Positions 46,456 to 57,150 of a stretch of DNA of 64,000 bases are shown here, piece after piece. The notes beneath the pieces are model-generated. The model was not told where the DNA came from and did not search any database. It was given only the letters and a program-made list of their open reading frames with translations. How positions within the stretch are numbered: the stretch's first letter is position 1; each line of letters opens with the position of its first letter. Origin of the DNA: Fennellomyces sp. T-0311 (Eukaryota > Mucoromycota > Mucoromycetes > Mucorales > Lichtheimiaceae); NCBI GenBank assembly GCA_025266875.1, contig JALLLT010000061.1, positions 62,001 to 126,000 on the forward strand. Direction: 5' to 3'. Position numbers and translations under genes: made by a program.

Positions 46456-48213
46456 ATGTTTTTACTAAAAACAAACCCACGAAAGAAAACAATACTGGTC
46501 ATCATCACCGTGTTTTCACTGTTGATGATTTCGTTGCAGGTCGTGCGCTATCAATATGACGGCATACCCATTCCGAGCCACCTGCTGCAATGGTCTACCG
46601 ACAAAGAATGGGTCGACAGCGACGACAGATCTCCGAGATTTCTCAACAGTCAGCCCCAAACCATTCACCACACTCCCACTGGCGATGAAAAATATTTGAC
46701 ATATCTTCCGTATTCCAGATTCTCAAATCAACGCTCCACCCTTCTCAATGCCGCATTATTGGCGAAGTACCTCAATCGCACGCTCATTGTCCCACCCATG
46801 TTCCTCGGCAGTGCCAATGGTTGGTCGCCCGCTCCTGGCCTCTACAATGTCCTTGCCAACATGACCGACGCAAGTTACCAGGATCGTTGCTATGACGATG
46901 ACATGAATCCAATTATTGAAGAGCCCGTCATTGTCGACGAACAGGTTGTGTTTGGCTGCTACAACTTTACCACGTACGCCATGCTGCCTTGGAGCTGGGC
47001 AACCGACCTGCATCGGCTGACGCGCCCAGAAGATGAAGGGGGGCTCGGCATCAATATTATGGAGCGATCCGATATGTCACTGCTGACACTGCAGAAAGAC
47101 CTCAATCTCCCGGAGGATGAATTGTACCTGATGCAGGACAACACGGTAAGTAGGAGAAAAAAAGTGCTGTCAAGGGGGGAGTGGAAGAGAAGGGCTTTAT
47201 ACTCACAGACTTGCGCGTTTAGCGATATCAATGGCATATCTACGAAAACGATGGCGATGAGCGCAATTTGCGATATCAATACGAGATATCACTTCGGGAA
47301 TTGGGCGGGATTCAACAACGGCTGTTGCATTTCTACGGTATCTTTGGGTACGACCGATTAGAACTGCACTCGATGGATAGCGACGAGTACCGTCTCCGGA
47401 TAGAGCAAGCGCTTATTTTCCGGCACCCGGCGATTGGTGAGGCGTCGGCGATGATCCTGGGGCAGCTATTAAACGGAATCGAAAAGGAGGAAAGTGAGCT
47501 CGTGCCACTTGACCCTTACCAGGCGCAGGAAAAAGAAGATCAGGAACAAGAGGAGTACGAATTGCCACGCTTCGTCGCCGCCCATGTCCGCGCGGGTGAT
47601 GGTGTATTTCTAAAGAAGCTCGAAGACCGAGTGCCTGAATTCGTGCATCAGATCTGGGACATCATGACAGGAAACGAAACCACCACCGACGACTTGATTG
47701 GAGCGTCCAACAAGATCAATGCCACGCTGCCCATTCCGCGCGAGAAGCTGTTTCCGTTGCCCAAGGCGCCTGCTCAACTGCGCAAGGATCTGTTGCAGTT
47801 GGATGTGCATGCTCGACTGGGTGAATGCGCCAAGCGCGATCAAATGGTCCTGTATGTCGCTACGGATGCGGTGTCGCCGCGAGAAAATAAGGAGCTGCAG
47901 CCCATCATCGACGCATTCCCCTGCACTTTCTTTATGGATGACTTTCCACAGGATTGGAAAACGCCCTTGCTGAATGTCAGATCACCGCTAGATCCTAAAA
48001 AGGATCTGTCCGAATACCTGGTCATGTTTGTCGATGCCACCCTATGCTCGTGGGCGGAACGGTTTGTGGGCACGCGCACGTCCACTTTTTCGGTAAGTCG
48101 CAGACGCCAAAAGCTTAAATCCGATGGCTAACCTTATCGCGCAGAATTATATCAAGCAATTCCGTCATGCCATCGTCGACGAGATGATTGAGCGACAAGA
48201 ATTCAACGCATAA
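46456..48213 (+). CDS. O-fucosyltransferase-like type II membrane protein
   Basis: Predicted Golgi or ER glycosyltransferase of the GDP-fucose O-fucosyltransferase superfamily. Three exons (46456-47145, 47223-48092, 48145-48213) give 542 residues. A single membrane segment follows a short basic cytoplasmic tail (TNPRKK then TILVIITVFSLLMISLQVV), the type II layout. The catalytic region starts with YLPYSRFSNQRSTLLNAALL and AKYLNRTLIVPPMF, the nucleotide-sugar binding pattern NQ...LNRTLV.P. Later blocks are FVAAHVRAGDG, which matches the family H-x-R motif, and LYVATDAVSPRENKEL. Acceptor and sugar are not predictable from sequence; fucose is assumed only from the family name. Confidence 0.85.
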
Positions 48214-48424
48214 CTTTCCTTTATTATATTGTCATATTGCCTTTTTCTTAGATTTCTAGTATTCGTATAGTCATAATCTTGCCTTCTTCCATGTATATAG
48301 TAAGCTGTAGGGTTCCTTTTTTTTTCGCACATTTGTTCTCCTCGACACACAATTCCTTCCTTCATCCATATATTTATAATACAGAAAAGCATTACTTTTT
48401 TCTCGCCCTTCTTGCCGCTACCCA

Positions 48425-51400
48425 ATGGCCCACCGCGACTTTGGATTCCCGTACCAGCCCTACACGATCCAGCATGACTTTATGAATGCCCTGTATGACA
48501 CGCTGTCTCAAGGCAAGATTGGAATCTTTGAGAGTCCCACTGGCACAGTAAACACTTCTACGCCTCTGATCCTTTTTTTTCAATCGTCTTAATCATTTGA
48601 TCAACAGGGCAAATCGCTCAGTTTGATTTGCGGATCGTTGCGGTGGCTCAAAGATCACGAACACGCCGAGCGAGCGAGCACACAGCCAACCAGTTAAATG
48701 ACTAGTGATTCCAGGGAGAGGAATAGATCTAACTTTTGGTAATAGACGACGACCAAGAGCCAGATTGGGTCAGAGCGTTCCAGGCCACCAATAGAGCCGA
48801 GCAACAGCGAGAAACATTGCGAAAAGAACGCAGAGATGTGTTGAAGCGACGGATCCAGCGTGCTCGAGAGCAAGAGGCATCCAAGACACCTGTTGTTTTG
48901 GGCGACGAGAATGATCGCTTGAAGAAACGATACAAGGTGGGATCTGTTTGTTTCTTTGGTGTCTCTATTGGTGGATATTAATTATCCATTGGAAATGCTT
49001 AGGCGAGTCAAACAAAGAATACCAACGACGACGAGTTTCTGTTGGATGAATATACAAGTGATGATGAGGGTGCAAAGGCAAAGGACGAGAATAGCAATCT
49101 TTCGAAAGAAGTACGCGAATTACTCGCAAAGTAAGCTGTCAATCGATTTTGGTTCCTGCAGCCAAAGTAATTCGTATCACAAAACAAAGGTTAGAGACGC
49201 CAAAAGCAGAGAAGCGCGATGAAGATGAGGATGATGATTTTGAGGAATTAAAGGTGAAGAGCATTTGTATATATGTGAACGACGACCAACGTGTTTGATA
49301 GATCTATTATACATCGCGAACACATTCTCAGCTGTCACAGTTCATCCACGAAGTTCACAAGACAATGTACTCTGACGACATATGGACTGTTCCACTCGGC
49401 TCACGCAAAAACTCGTGCATTCATAAAGACGTCAAAAAGTTAAAGAGCGTGCAAAGGATAAACGAGGCCTGTCTGGACATGCAAAAGCAGTGTAGGTTTC
49501 GCTACTCGAGAAACTCGGCATTGGATTGATGGATGAGATAGCCAGTAGCGCGACACGATGTCCTTACTTGCCGCCCAAAACGGAGAGGACACAATGGAAT
49601 ACGTTTCGAGAACATGCGCTGGTAAATACATATAGCCCAAGCAAGGGCCAAAATACAAACAGTTTCTCATCACGTAGATAGGCCAAAGTACGCGATATCG
49701 AGGATTTGGTAAAGGTAGGGGAACAAATGGGCATATGTCCCTACTATGGTTCCAGACACGCATTACGCCCTGCGCAGGTACAGAAAGATCCAAGTCGATT
49801 GTTCATGCCATCTGACGTTGTTTGAACTAGTTGGTTGTGCTGCCGTATCAACACTTGCTTCACGCAAGCACACGCGAATCCCTGGGGATATCACTCAAAA
49901 ACAGCGTGGTTATCATTGATGAAGCACACAATCTGATTGAAACAGTGACATCCATCCACACCGTGTCACTCAGCTACAGCCAAGTACGCATGGCCATCTC
50001 TCAACTTGGCGCGTATCTCCAAAAGTACAAGAATCGATTGCTAGGCAAGAACATTGCATACATACGGCAGATCGTGCACATTGTCAAGGCCATTCTCAAG
50101 TGTCTTGAGCCCACGCCCGACAAGAAAGACAGTGTGATTGGCGTGAATGACTTTGTGCACAGGCTAAACATTGATCATATCAACATGTTTAAAATCCAAA
50201 AGTATCTCCAAATCAGCCGTCTTGCGCAAAAGCTGAACGGGTTCATCGACAAGGAGCAACAGTCCAGTGTGCCGACATTGACCCAAATCGAAGCGTTTAT
50301 GCTTGCACTGACGAATCCCGACAAGGACGGCCGCATCGTCATCAATTACTCGGACGATCCAGAAATCAAGTACATGCTGTTGAACCCGGCAGAAGTGTTT
50401 CGGCCGATTGTCCAAGATGCCCGCAGTATCATATTGGCGGGTGGCACTATGGAACCGGTGAGGTTTAAAATTAGATCACAAAACACACACAAGTTAAAGC
50501 TTATCGGCTTTGTATGTCAAGATTACCGATTTCACCAATATCTTGCTGCATGACGTACCTTCCGCGCAAATTAATCGCCTTTCCTGCGGCCATATCATAC
50601 CTAAAACCAACATGACAGTGATGAGCATCGATGCTGGGCCCACTGGCAAGCCGTTGCTGTTTCGGTACGATAGTCGGCAGGACGAAAAGCTGGTAAAGAT
50701 GTGTCTTTTGTTGTTTGATTGACATTTTAACACCGCCACAGATGGATGAGGTGGGCCAGACAATTGCCAATCTTTGCAACGTTATACCAGATGGCGTTGT
50801 TTGTTTCTTTTCAAGCTTTGCCTATCTGGAACAAGTGTACAAGCGATGGTCCCAAAGTGGCAATGTGCTGGCACGTCTCGCCAAAAAGAAAAAAGTGTTC
50901 AAGGAGCCGAGAGAGAGCAATCAGGTGGAGACGACGCTACGTGATTACGCAATGCATATAGATCAAGTAAGCCTGTCATGTCTGCTTGACTCGACGCGCG
51001 CTAACCTATTGCAGACGGGTGGAGCTCTGTTGCTCTGTGTTGTGAACGGCAAAATGTCGGAAGGAATCAATTTCTCGGACCAACTTGGCAGGTAATGTTT
51101 GTGTCCGTCACGGAAGAACGGTAACTCTTGCTCACATTCAACACCAGAGGCGTGATTATGATCGGGTTACCCTTTGCAAATCGAGGCTCGGTGGAGCTGC
51201 AAGAGAAAATCAAGTATGCCAGTGAAAAGTATCCGGATGTAGCCGACGCTGGAAACGAATATTACGAGAACCTCTGCATGCGCGGAGTCAATCAGTCCAT
51301 AGGTAAACGCAAGGGCTCCTTGTTACAGGGCTTACTAACAATCCAAGCGCAGGCCGTGCCATCAGACACAAAGGCGACTATGCCGCGATCATCCTGCTGG

Positions 51401-51528
51401 ACCAGCGCTACTCCCATTCACGTATCCGAAACAAGTTACCCGGATGGATCGGGAACCGCATTGAGCAGTGTGATAAGTTTGGAACGGCGATGGGCAACAC
51501 TGCACGGTTCTTCAAGCAGTTCCGTTGA
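48425..51528 (+). CDS. CHL1: CHL1/DDX11-type Fe-S DNA helicase
   Basis: ATP-dependent 5'-3' DNA helicase of the XPD/FANCJ/RTEL1 group, needed for sister-chromatid cohesion and replication. Fourteen exons: 48425-48547, 48608-48692, 48746-48936, 49003-49130, 49190-49253, 49302-49491, 49542-49621, 49682-49777, 49831-50457, 50522-50692, 50742-50966, 51015-51091, 51148-51302 and 51353-51528. The sum is in frame and gives 795 residues. Motifs are FESPTGTGKSLSL (Walker A), [13 protein letters not shown] (Ia), [12 protein letters not shown] (DEAH), [32 protein letters not shown] and [21 protein letters not shown]. Four cysteines for the Fe-S cluster are seen: [22 protein letters not shown] and GICPYYG. 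Two donors are unusual: GTTAAA after 48692 and GTAGGT after 49491. Confidence 0.93.
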
Positions 51529-51644
51529 AATGCACATGTCTATTGTATGGAAAATCACATGTCTTGTATATATAAAACTTTTTGAATGATTAAAGCGTGT
51601 ATAAAGTACTATAGTAACTGCGGCTGATCAAAAGAGGGTATAGA

Positions 51645-52995
51645 TTATGCGGAACATGACGGATGAACGCCTTGTGTCCAAATAAAGGTTCCGCAAATCA
51701 GGAACATGAAGCATTGGCCCAGCACCACAGAGCTTATGCCATAAACATACGTGTGTCTCAGCGGCAGGTTGGAGAGTTCGACCTACATTGCGCATCTTAG
51801 TAAAACAACGAGAGGCATTTTGACACCCAAAAAGGGTTTACCACAAAAGTCGAGATTGTTGTCAGGCAACCACAGAAGCCATCCGCAAAGGCCTGCACCA
51901 CGTCACACGCAATGGACGACATGACGACACCTGACTGGAGCAGGGCCAGGACGGCAAGGACCATCGTTCCCAGCATATTTGCCAGAAAGGTGCCGCAAAA
52001 GAACTTGCCCTTCCATACCTTTGCATTGAAGACCGACAGATGCCAGCGCAGCAAGGCGCCGAGGGGGGCAAACACGCAGGCGAGCATCAATTCGCGTTGA
52101 TGATGCGTAAAGATGGCAGCAAAGACAACGGCCAGCCAGCTTGCGGTGCCAAACGCCATAACTGCGGCGTCATACCTTCCCAAATGACGCACACTGAATC
52201 CGTGCGGTACGATTTCCGTGAATTCAAACAGCTGGATCGGCACATGGGAGATGAGCCGACCGACGTGGTACCCGAACGTTAATCCATTTAGGGACATGCC
52301 GAGGGTCACGAGGAATTGCCAAATGGCGGCCAGCACGTTGTAGCCGGTATTGTGTGGATACGCGTCATAATTCGCAAATGCCTTGAACATGTCCAGCATC
52401 CATGACGAAAACGTCGTGATGGAGCCACAAAGTCCGGTGGATAAGCCGATCTGCAGAGGAAGATACCTGGTTACTTTTTCCTAATTAGTCCAATTCCAGT
52501 ATTTTGAGAGTGCGCGCCAACATGCCATTGTATCAAGGCGTCCTTTTGTTGAACCACCATGCCCATGATAAAACATCCGACCCACTGCGCCGCGATCAAT
52601 CCAAACACTGGTGCTCCGGCATACGAATGCAGCCGCTGCAGTCCAACGCGTATCAATGTGCCCAGTATCGCCATGGGGATCAGAATAAACGCAATAGCAA
52701 CCTTGTTTTCCTTCAAGACGATAGTTTTTTTCTTGCCCTGATCGTCTTCTTCCACCACGGGCGATTGCAAATCAGGTATCTCCGCAAGGCCATACCGATC
52801 GCCAGTGTCTTCTTCACCATGAGCAAGCTCAATGGTCGAACCTGACATGTTGGTCTCGGGATCGGTTTCTACTGCCGTGGACGGAAGATTGGGCACTTCG
52901 GCCATTCCATAACGATCATCGTGTCTCGATTCGCCTTGAGCAAGCTCCAATGGAGCAGCACCCGTGCCACCTTTTCGATCCCGAGGCTCGGTCAT
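51645..52995 (-). CDS. FEX1: Fluoride exporter FEX (double CrcB domain)
   Basis: Plasma-membrane fluoride channel that protects against cytosolic fluoride. Three exons (52522-52995, 51842-52450, 51645-51782) give 406 residues. About 100 N-terminal residues are hydrophilic and contain an internal duplication (ELAQGESRHDDRYGMAEVPN versus ELAHGEEDTGDRYGLAEIPD). Two CrcB repeats follow: the first has IRVGLQRL and GLSTGLCGSITTFSSWMLDM, the second has GALLRWHLSVFNAK and GFCGCLTTISTFV. This matches the fused eukaryotic form. Intron 1 uses an atypical donor GTTGGC after QWH; this splice gives the expected join into IGLSTGLCGS. It is divergent from the GNAT gene with 117 bp between start codons. Confidence 0.93.
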
Positions 52996-53112
52996 ATTGT
53001 AACGACGCTTAGCTGATAGGAAATATATGTAAGAAAAAAGACAGCCAGACCAATAACGAGTGCTCTAATTCCGCTTCTTCCCCTTCCGCTTTTTTTTCCC
53101 CTTTACATCGCA
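52996..53112. promoter_or_regulatory. Bidirectional promoter, FEX and GNAT
   Basis: Only 117 bp separate the two divergent start codons, so transcription signals must be shared or overlapping. The segment is T/C-rich on the plus strand just before the GNAT ATG. No clear TATA box is visible. Confidence 0.6.
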
Positions 53113-53837
53113 ATGCCCAATCCATTGGAACGCTACTCGATCCGTGTTGCCGAAGCTAAGGATTTGCCAGCCATTGCCGAAATCTACAATGAACGAATTA
53201 GGAACTCGACGAGCTTGTTCATTTATGACCCTGTGACGGTTGAGTACATGGAAAAATGGTTAAGCGGGCTCAAAGAGCCGGGATATCCCGCAATTGTTGC
53301 AGTGGACAAGGCCACAGATCAAACGGTGGCCTATGCTTATTTGGGCAGTTTCAGAGCGAAACCTGCATACAATTTGTAAGAGAAGCCATGTTCATTTCAG
53401 GCGCATATGTTTGTAACCCTTTTTTTCCCTGGTAGATCAGTCGAAATCACGGTCTATGTGCACTTGGATCATCATCGTCAGGGCCTGGGGCGCCTATTGT
53501 CGACTGAGATGGTTAGAATTGCGAAGCAGATGAAGCTTAAAACGGTCATAGGTAAAAAAAATACACGCGCCACAGTATCACTTGAGAACGCACCAATCTA
53601 ACCTCACCAAAAAAAAAAGCTGGCATTACCTCTGAAAACACGCCGTCCATTGAACTGTTCAAAGCACTGGGATTCAATGAGGCGGGCACGTTCCGCAACT
53701 GTGGTTACAAGTTCGGGCGGTTCCTGGATGTGACCTTTTTGGAACTGTGCATCGAGTCGACTGAAGGGCCTACGGATGGGTTACCCACATTTGTCCCGTT
53801 CCCATGGGACACATATACATTTGGTCAAAGTTCATAA
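53113..53837 (+). CDS. GNAT N-acetyltransferase, phosphinothricin-acetyltransferase-like
   Basis: Three exons (53113-53375, 53436-53551, 53620-53837) give 198 residues. The start YSIRVAEAKDLPAIAEIYNE and NSTSLFIYDPVT resembles the PAT/MddA subgroup of GNAT enzymes, which acetylate small amino acids and analogues such as methionine sulfoximine. Acetyl-CoA binding is suggested by EITVYVHLDHHRQGLGRLLS (the R/Q-x2-G-x-G/A loop). The second half ITSENTPSIELFKALGFNEA and NCGYKFGRFLDVTFLE is the typical C-terminal pattern. The physiological substrate is unknown. Confidence 0.88.
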
Positions 53838-55872
53838 TAAATAGTATAGTTCCCACGTTGTCGGTGACGCGCTCATTCTGTTGCATCTGTGTAATCCATT
53901 GTTCCCCGATCGCTGTTGTTCGAAAACCTGCGAGGGTCATCTGGTGTTTAAGGTGCCCGGATACAGTGCTCGACGACAACGTGGCCAAGTGCGGTAACAC
54001 AGCATATGGGCCATCGATTTTTTGTATTTCAGGTGTGGTACAACAGCCGAATTGATTTCGGATGAAACACCATTTTAAACAACAATGGTTGCTTATTGTA
54101 AAAGTGGGGGAGGTAGATCGACTACCAAAGAAAGTAACGCGGTATGTCGTACACATTGCGCAAAACCTGTACGTGTGTGGTGTGTGTACAACGACGATCC
54201 TCTCTTGTTGCCAAGAACAAATCATTAAAATCCCCAAAGATGGTTATTGCCTTCTGCAGTTTATAACTTAATAAAAAAAAGAATCTTCGGATGCACGCTG
54301 GCGATCTGGAACCGCGAACGAAAAAATGTGCCTCGCTCTTTCTTTTTTATTATTTTTTATACAACAGTAACTTATCCTGGGAAAAAGTTTTGTTATGCAT
54401 TGTTCCTTAATATCGTTTCATGTTCCTCTATATTGCTTTTGGGGGCTAATTGTATGGCTGCGCAAATACTGTATATCTTTTTGCGTTTTCGATGCAGCGA
54501 TTATCTCTGTTATCGTTGCCTGCAACAGCAAGAAAAAATGCTGAGCCTAATCATTGGAAAGATTACGAGCTGACAAAGATAAGCTGATAAAACAGAAGCT
54601 ATATCTATGACCCCCACAAGTAACAAACAAACATGAGGACAAGGTTATTTTAGAAAAGGTGGGGTTCGGGGAAGGGGGTCGCCTATTGTAAAGCAAATAT
54701 ATGTACAGAACCCCGACTTACAATAGGCATAGCCCATAATTATGTGGTGGATCCTGACACGGCCACTGCATGCAAGCAAGGGGGGTGATCAACCGTGACA
54801 GAATTTAAACCAATAGGGTACTTTTGGTCCTTTTGGTAAAAAATGCAAATTGTCCATTGCGCAATAGCTGACGACATTTCTTGCACGGTTACATAACTCC
54901 TATCGCCATAGCAATAAAACCACAGCAACAACTTGCTTTTTCACCAGAACCCTAGACATCCGTTTTTTTTCACACAAAAAAGAAAAAGAAAAAAAAAGAG
55001 TCAGGAGAGCCGTTAAAAAAAATTGGGGGTTCGAGACGGGTAGCACTTTTTTTTTATTTTACACTTTTTTATATTACCAGCCACTTTTTTTACTTTTTAT
55101 CATATCAAACCCCATTCTACCTTTTCTCTCGCTGGCAAGTCACGGATGCACATTCATCCTAATCTTTGACCAATTAAATGATGAGATTATGGATTGGATA
55201 AAGATAAAAAAACACCGACCTTGGTACTCATTGGCTCGATAAGAAATCAAGAGTATATCTTTCTAGCGTACCAGGCGACCGGGCATAGGTTGGTTAAAAA
55301 AGGTTGCACCACAGCAAACTGTCGCGTGGGCTATAAACTCTCTCGGCTTTATCAAGTTTTTGCTTCCCTCATGCATGGATAATGCTCCAAGATAAATGGA
55401 ACCAATCAATCGCGTCGTCGCGCGAGATAAACAAAATTCGTTTTAGTTCAACATTTCCCCTAATGGCGAGTCTATGAAAAAAGGGAGAGTGGGGAGCCGA
55501 AAAAAAGGGTTTGGCCGAATTGCCCTTCAAGTTACACAAGAGAAAAAAACTGCGTATTTTATTTTATTTATACAACGAAAAAAGAGTATTGAGATCCCTT
55601 TATCCAATTGACAAAGGGGAAACACAGTGGGGGGTGTGCAGCATGGGGGGAAGAGAGGGGGGGTACAGAGCGCCTTGTTTCTTCGTTTGGGATTAGCGAG
55701 CTCTGGTGCCTTACTAAATTTACGAATGCTACATGTATATGTTGGGGATATTTTTTTTTGCGCGTATATAAACGTTACCACTCACCCGACGAAACTTCTC
55801 TTTCTTGTTCTTTTTACACTTTAGATCAAACCGTTTCCCTACTCTTTTCTCTCTCTCTCACTCTGCTACTCA
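53838..55872. other. Long upstream region of the GATA factor gene
   Basis: No gene is recognised across 2 kb. It contains a G-run cluster (55616-55663), a TATATAAA box (55765-55772) and a CT-rich tract directly before the GATA factor ATG. Long upstream regions are common for fungal regulatory genes. Confidence 0.55.
55765..55772 (+). promoter_or_regulatory. TATA box of the GATA factor gene
   Basis: TATATAAA lies 101 bp upstream of the ATG at 55873. A CT-rich tract (55835-55868) between it and the start is typical of fungal transcription-start regions. Confidence 0.55.
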
Positions 55873-57150
55873 ATGACTGAAGCAACCTCTTCCGAGTATC
55901 TCATGGTAGACACTTCGAGCGATCGTCTTTCGGTTTTGCAACACCACCATCATGCATTGCCTTCGCCTTCAGATAGCAACGCGCATGGATTCAGCAGCTT
56001 CCCTTCACCCACTTCGTCGAGCACCTCCTTCGACAGTCCAATGTTCTTTGATCCAAACTCGCTCCAGAACTTCCCTATTGCTGTTTTGCAAAGTATCTCG
56101 GCATTGTATCAAACGACTTCGTCTTACTCGATGGAGGAGCCGTTTAACCATTTCGAGGACAACTCGGCTGCGATGGCTGCCGCTGCCGCTGCGTTAAGCA
56201 TCACGCCTCCTGTTGCACCCGAACCGAGCCCGGCCGCTGTCGGTACCACGGAAAAGCCAAAGACACGCCCACCGCGACAGCTCGAGTGTTACAATTGCCA
56301 TGTCACCAAGACCCCGCTCTGGAGGCGTACACCTGACCGTGCCCATTCACTCTGCAATGCTTGCGGATTATACTACAAACAATATGGCTCGCATCGTCCA
56401 TTGCATATCCGCCAAAAACAGCAACAACAACAGCAGCAGCAGCAGCAGCAACAACAACAAGAAAGCAGTCCAAAGACCAAGGAGCAGCAAGAACCAAAGC
56501 AGCAGCAACGCCAACCTTCTTGCTCACCCACCAGTGTCAAAGTTCAACCAACAACGCCTGTTGCTACACCACTCACTACACCCACCGAACCATTGCTTGG
56601 TCAACTGTTCAACATGGATGAACAACAACGTTGCGCCAATTGTCTTCAAACTAACACTCCTCTTTGGCGCAAGAATGAACGTGGTGAAAGTGTGTGCAAC
56701 GCTTGTGGTAAGTTTTTTTTTTATAAAAAAATTTTTTTTATTCTATTTGGAATGGTTGATATTAATTGTACTTGTATAGGATTGTATGCCAAGTTACATC
56801 ATCGCGATCGACCGCCAACAATGCACAAGCAAAAAGTTCAAAAGCGGCGCCGAGGCTGGTCCGGCGAAGAGGAAGAACAGCCGATCGATAAAATGGCTCG
56901 TTTGGATCCACCCTCGTCATTGCCCACGCCACCGCCACCTGCTGCTATGACAATTGCTGTCGACGACAAAGAATGGCCTGCAGATCAGTTTGATGATTCG
57001 CGTTTCAGGAACTTGCTGAGCAGACTTTCCCCGGAACAGATGCAAAGCTTTTTGGTTATCCTGGAGAGACGGTGTATCGTGTTACGCTCACTGTTGTATG
57101 GTGAACAAGACAACGCCTCTCCCACTTCATACAATCTTCAGCATTTATAA
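55873..57150 (+). CDS. GATA transcription factor with two zinc fingers
   Basis: Two exons (55873-56707, 56780-57150) give 401 residues. The N-terminal 130 residues are Ser/Pro-rich. Finger 1 (about residues 139-164) is C-x2-C-x18-C-x2-C with TPLWRR and LCNACGLYYK; a poly-Gln tract follows at once. Finger 2 (C-x2-C-x17-C-x2-C, TPLWRK) is split by the intron exactly after CNACG; exon 2 resumes LYAKLHHRDRPPTMHKQ. There is no cysteine-rich spacer between fingers, so it is not a typical siderophore repressor (SREA). A C-terminal segment FRNLLSRLSPEQMQSFLVIL looks helical. Binding to GATA-type DNA sites is expected from the family; the target pathway is unknown. The 72-nt intron has no stop and is a multiple of three. 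Confidence 0.92.
   Translation: MTEATSSEYLMVDTSSDRLSVLQHHHHALPSPSDSNAHGFSSFPSPTSSSTSFDSPMFFDPNSLQNFPIAVLQSISALYQTTSSYSMEEPFNHFEDNSAAMAAAAAALSITPPVAPEPSPAAVGTTEKPKTRPPRQLECYNCHVTKTPLWRRTPDRAHSLCNACGLYYKQYGSHRPLHIRQKQQQQQQQQQQQQQQESSPKTKEQQEPKQQQRQPSCSPTSVKVQPTTPVATPLTTPTEPLLGQLFNMDEQQRCANCLQTNTPLWRKNERGESVCNACGKFFFYKKIFFILFGMVDINCTCIGLYAKLHHRDRPPTMHKQKVQKRRRGWSGEEEEQPIDKMARLDPPSSLPTPPPPAAMTIAVDDKEWPADQFDDSRFRNLLSRLSPEQMQSFLVILERRCIVLRSLLYGEQDNASPTSYNLQHL

Noticed and set aside
49485..49545. Apparent frameshift in CHL1 between the CLDMQKQ region and TRCPYLPP
   Set aside because: A 50-nt intron 49492-49541 (donor GTAGGT, acceptor ATAG) joins the frames exactly and keeps the family order of motifs, so no frameshift is needed.
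55020..55050. tRNA B-box-like GGTTCGAGAC
   Set aside because: No matching A-box or acceptor stem at the right spacing on either strand.
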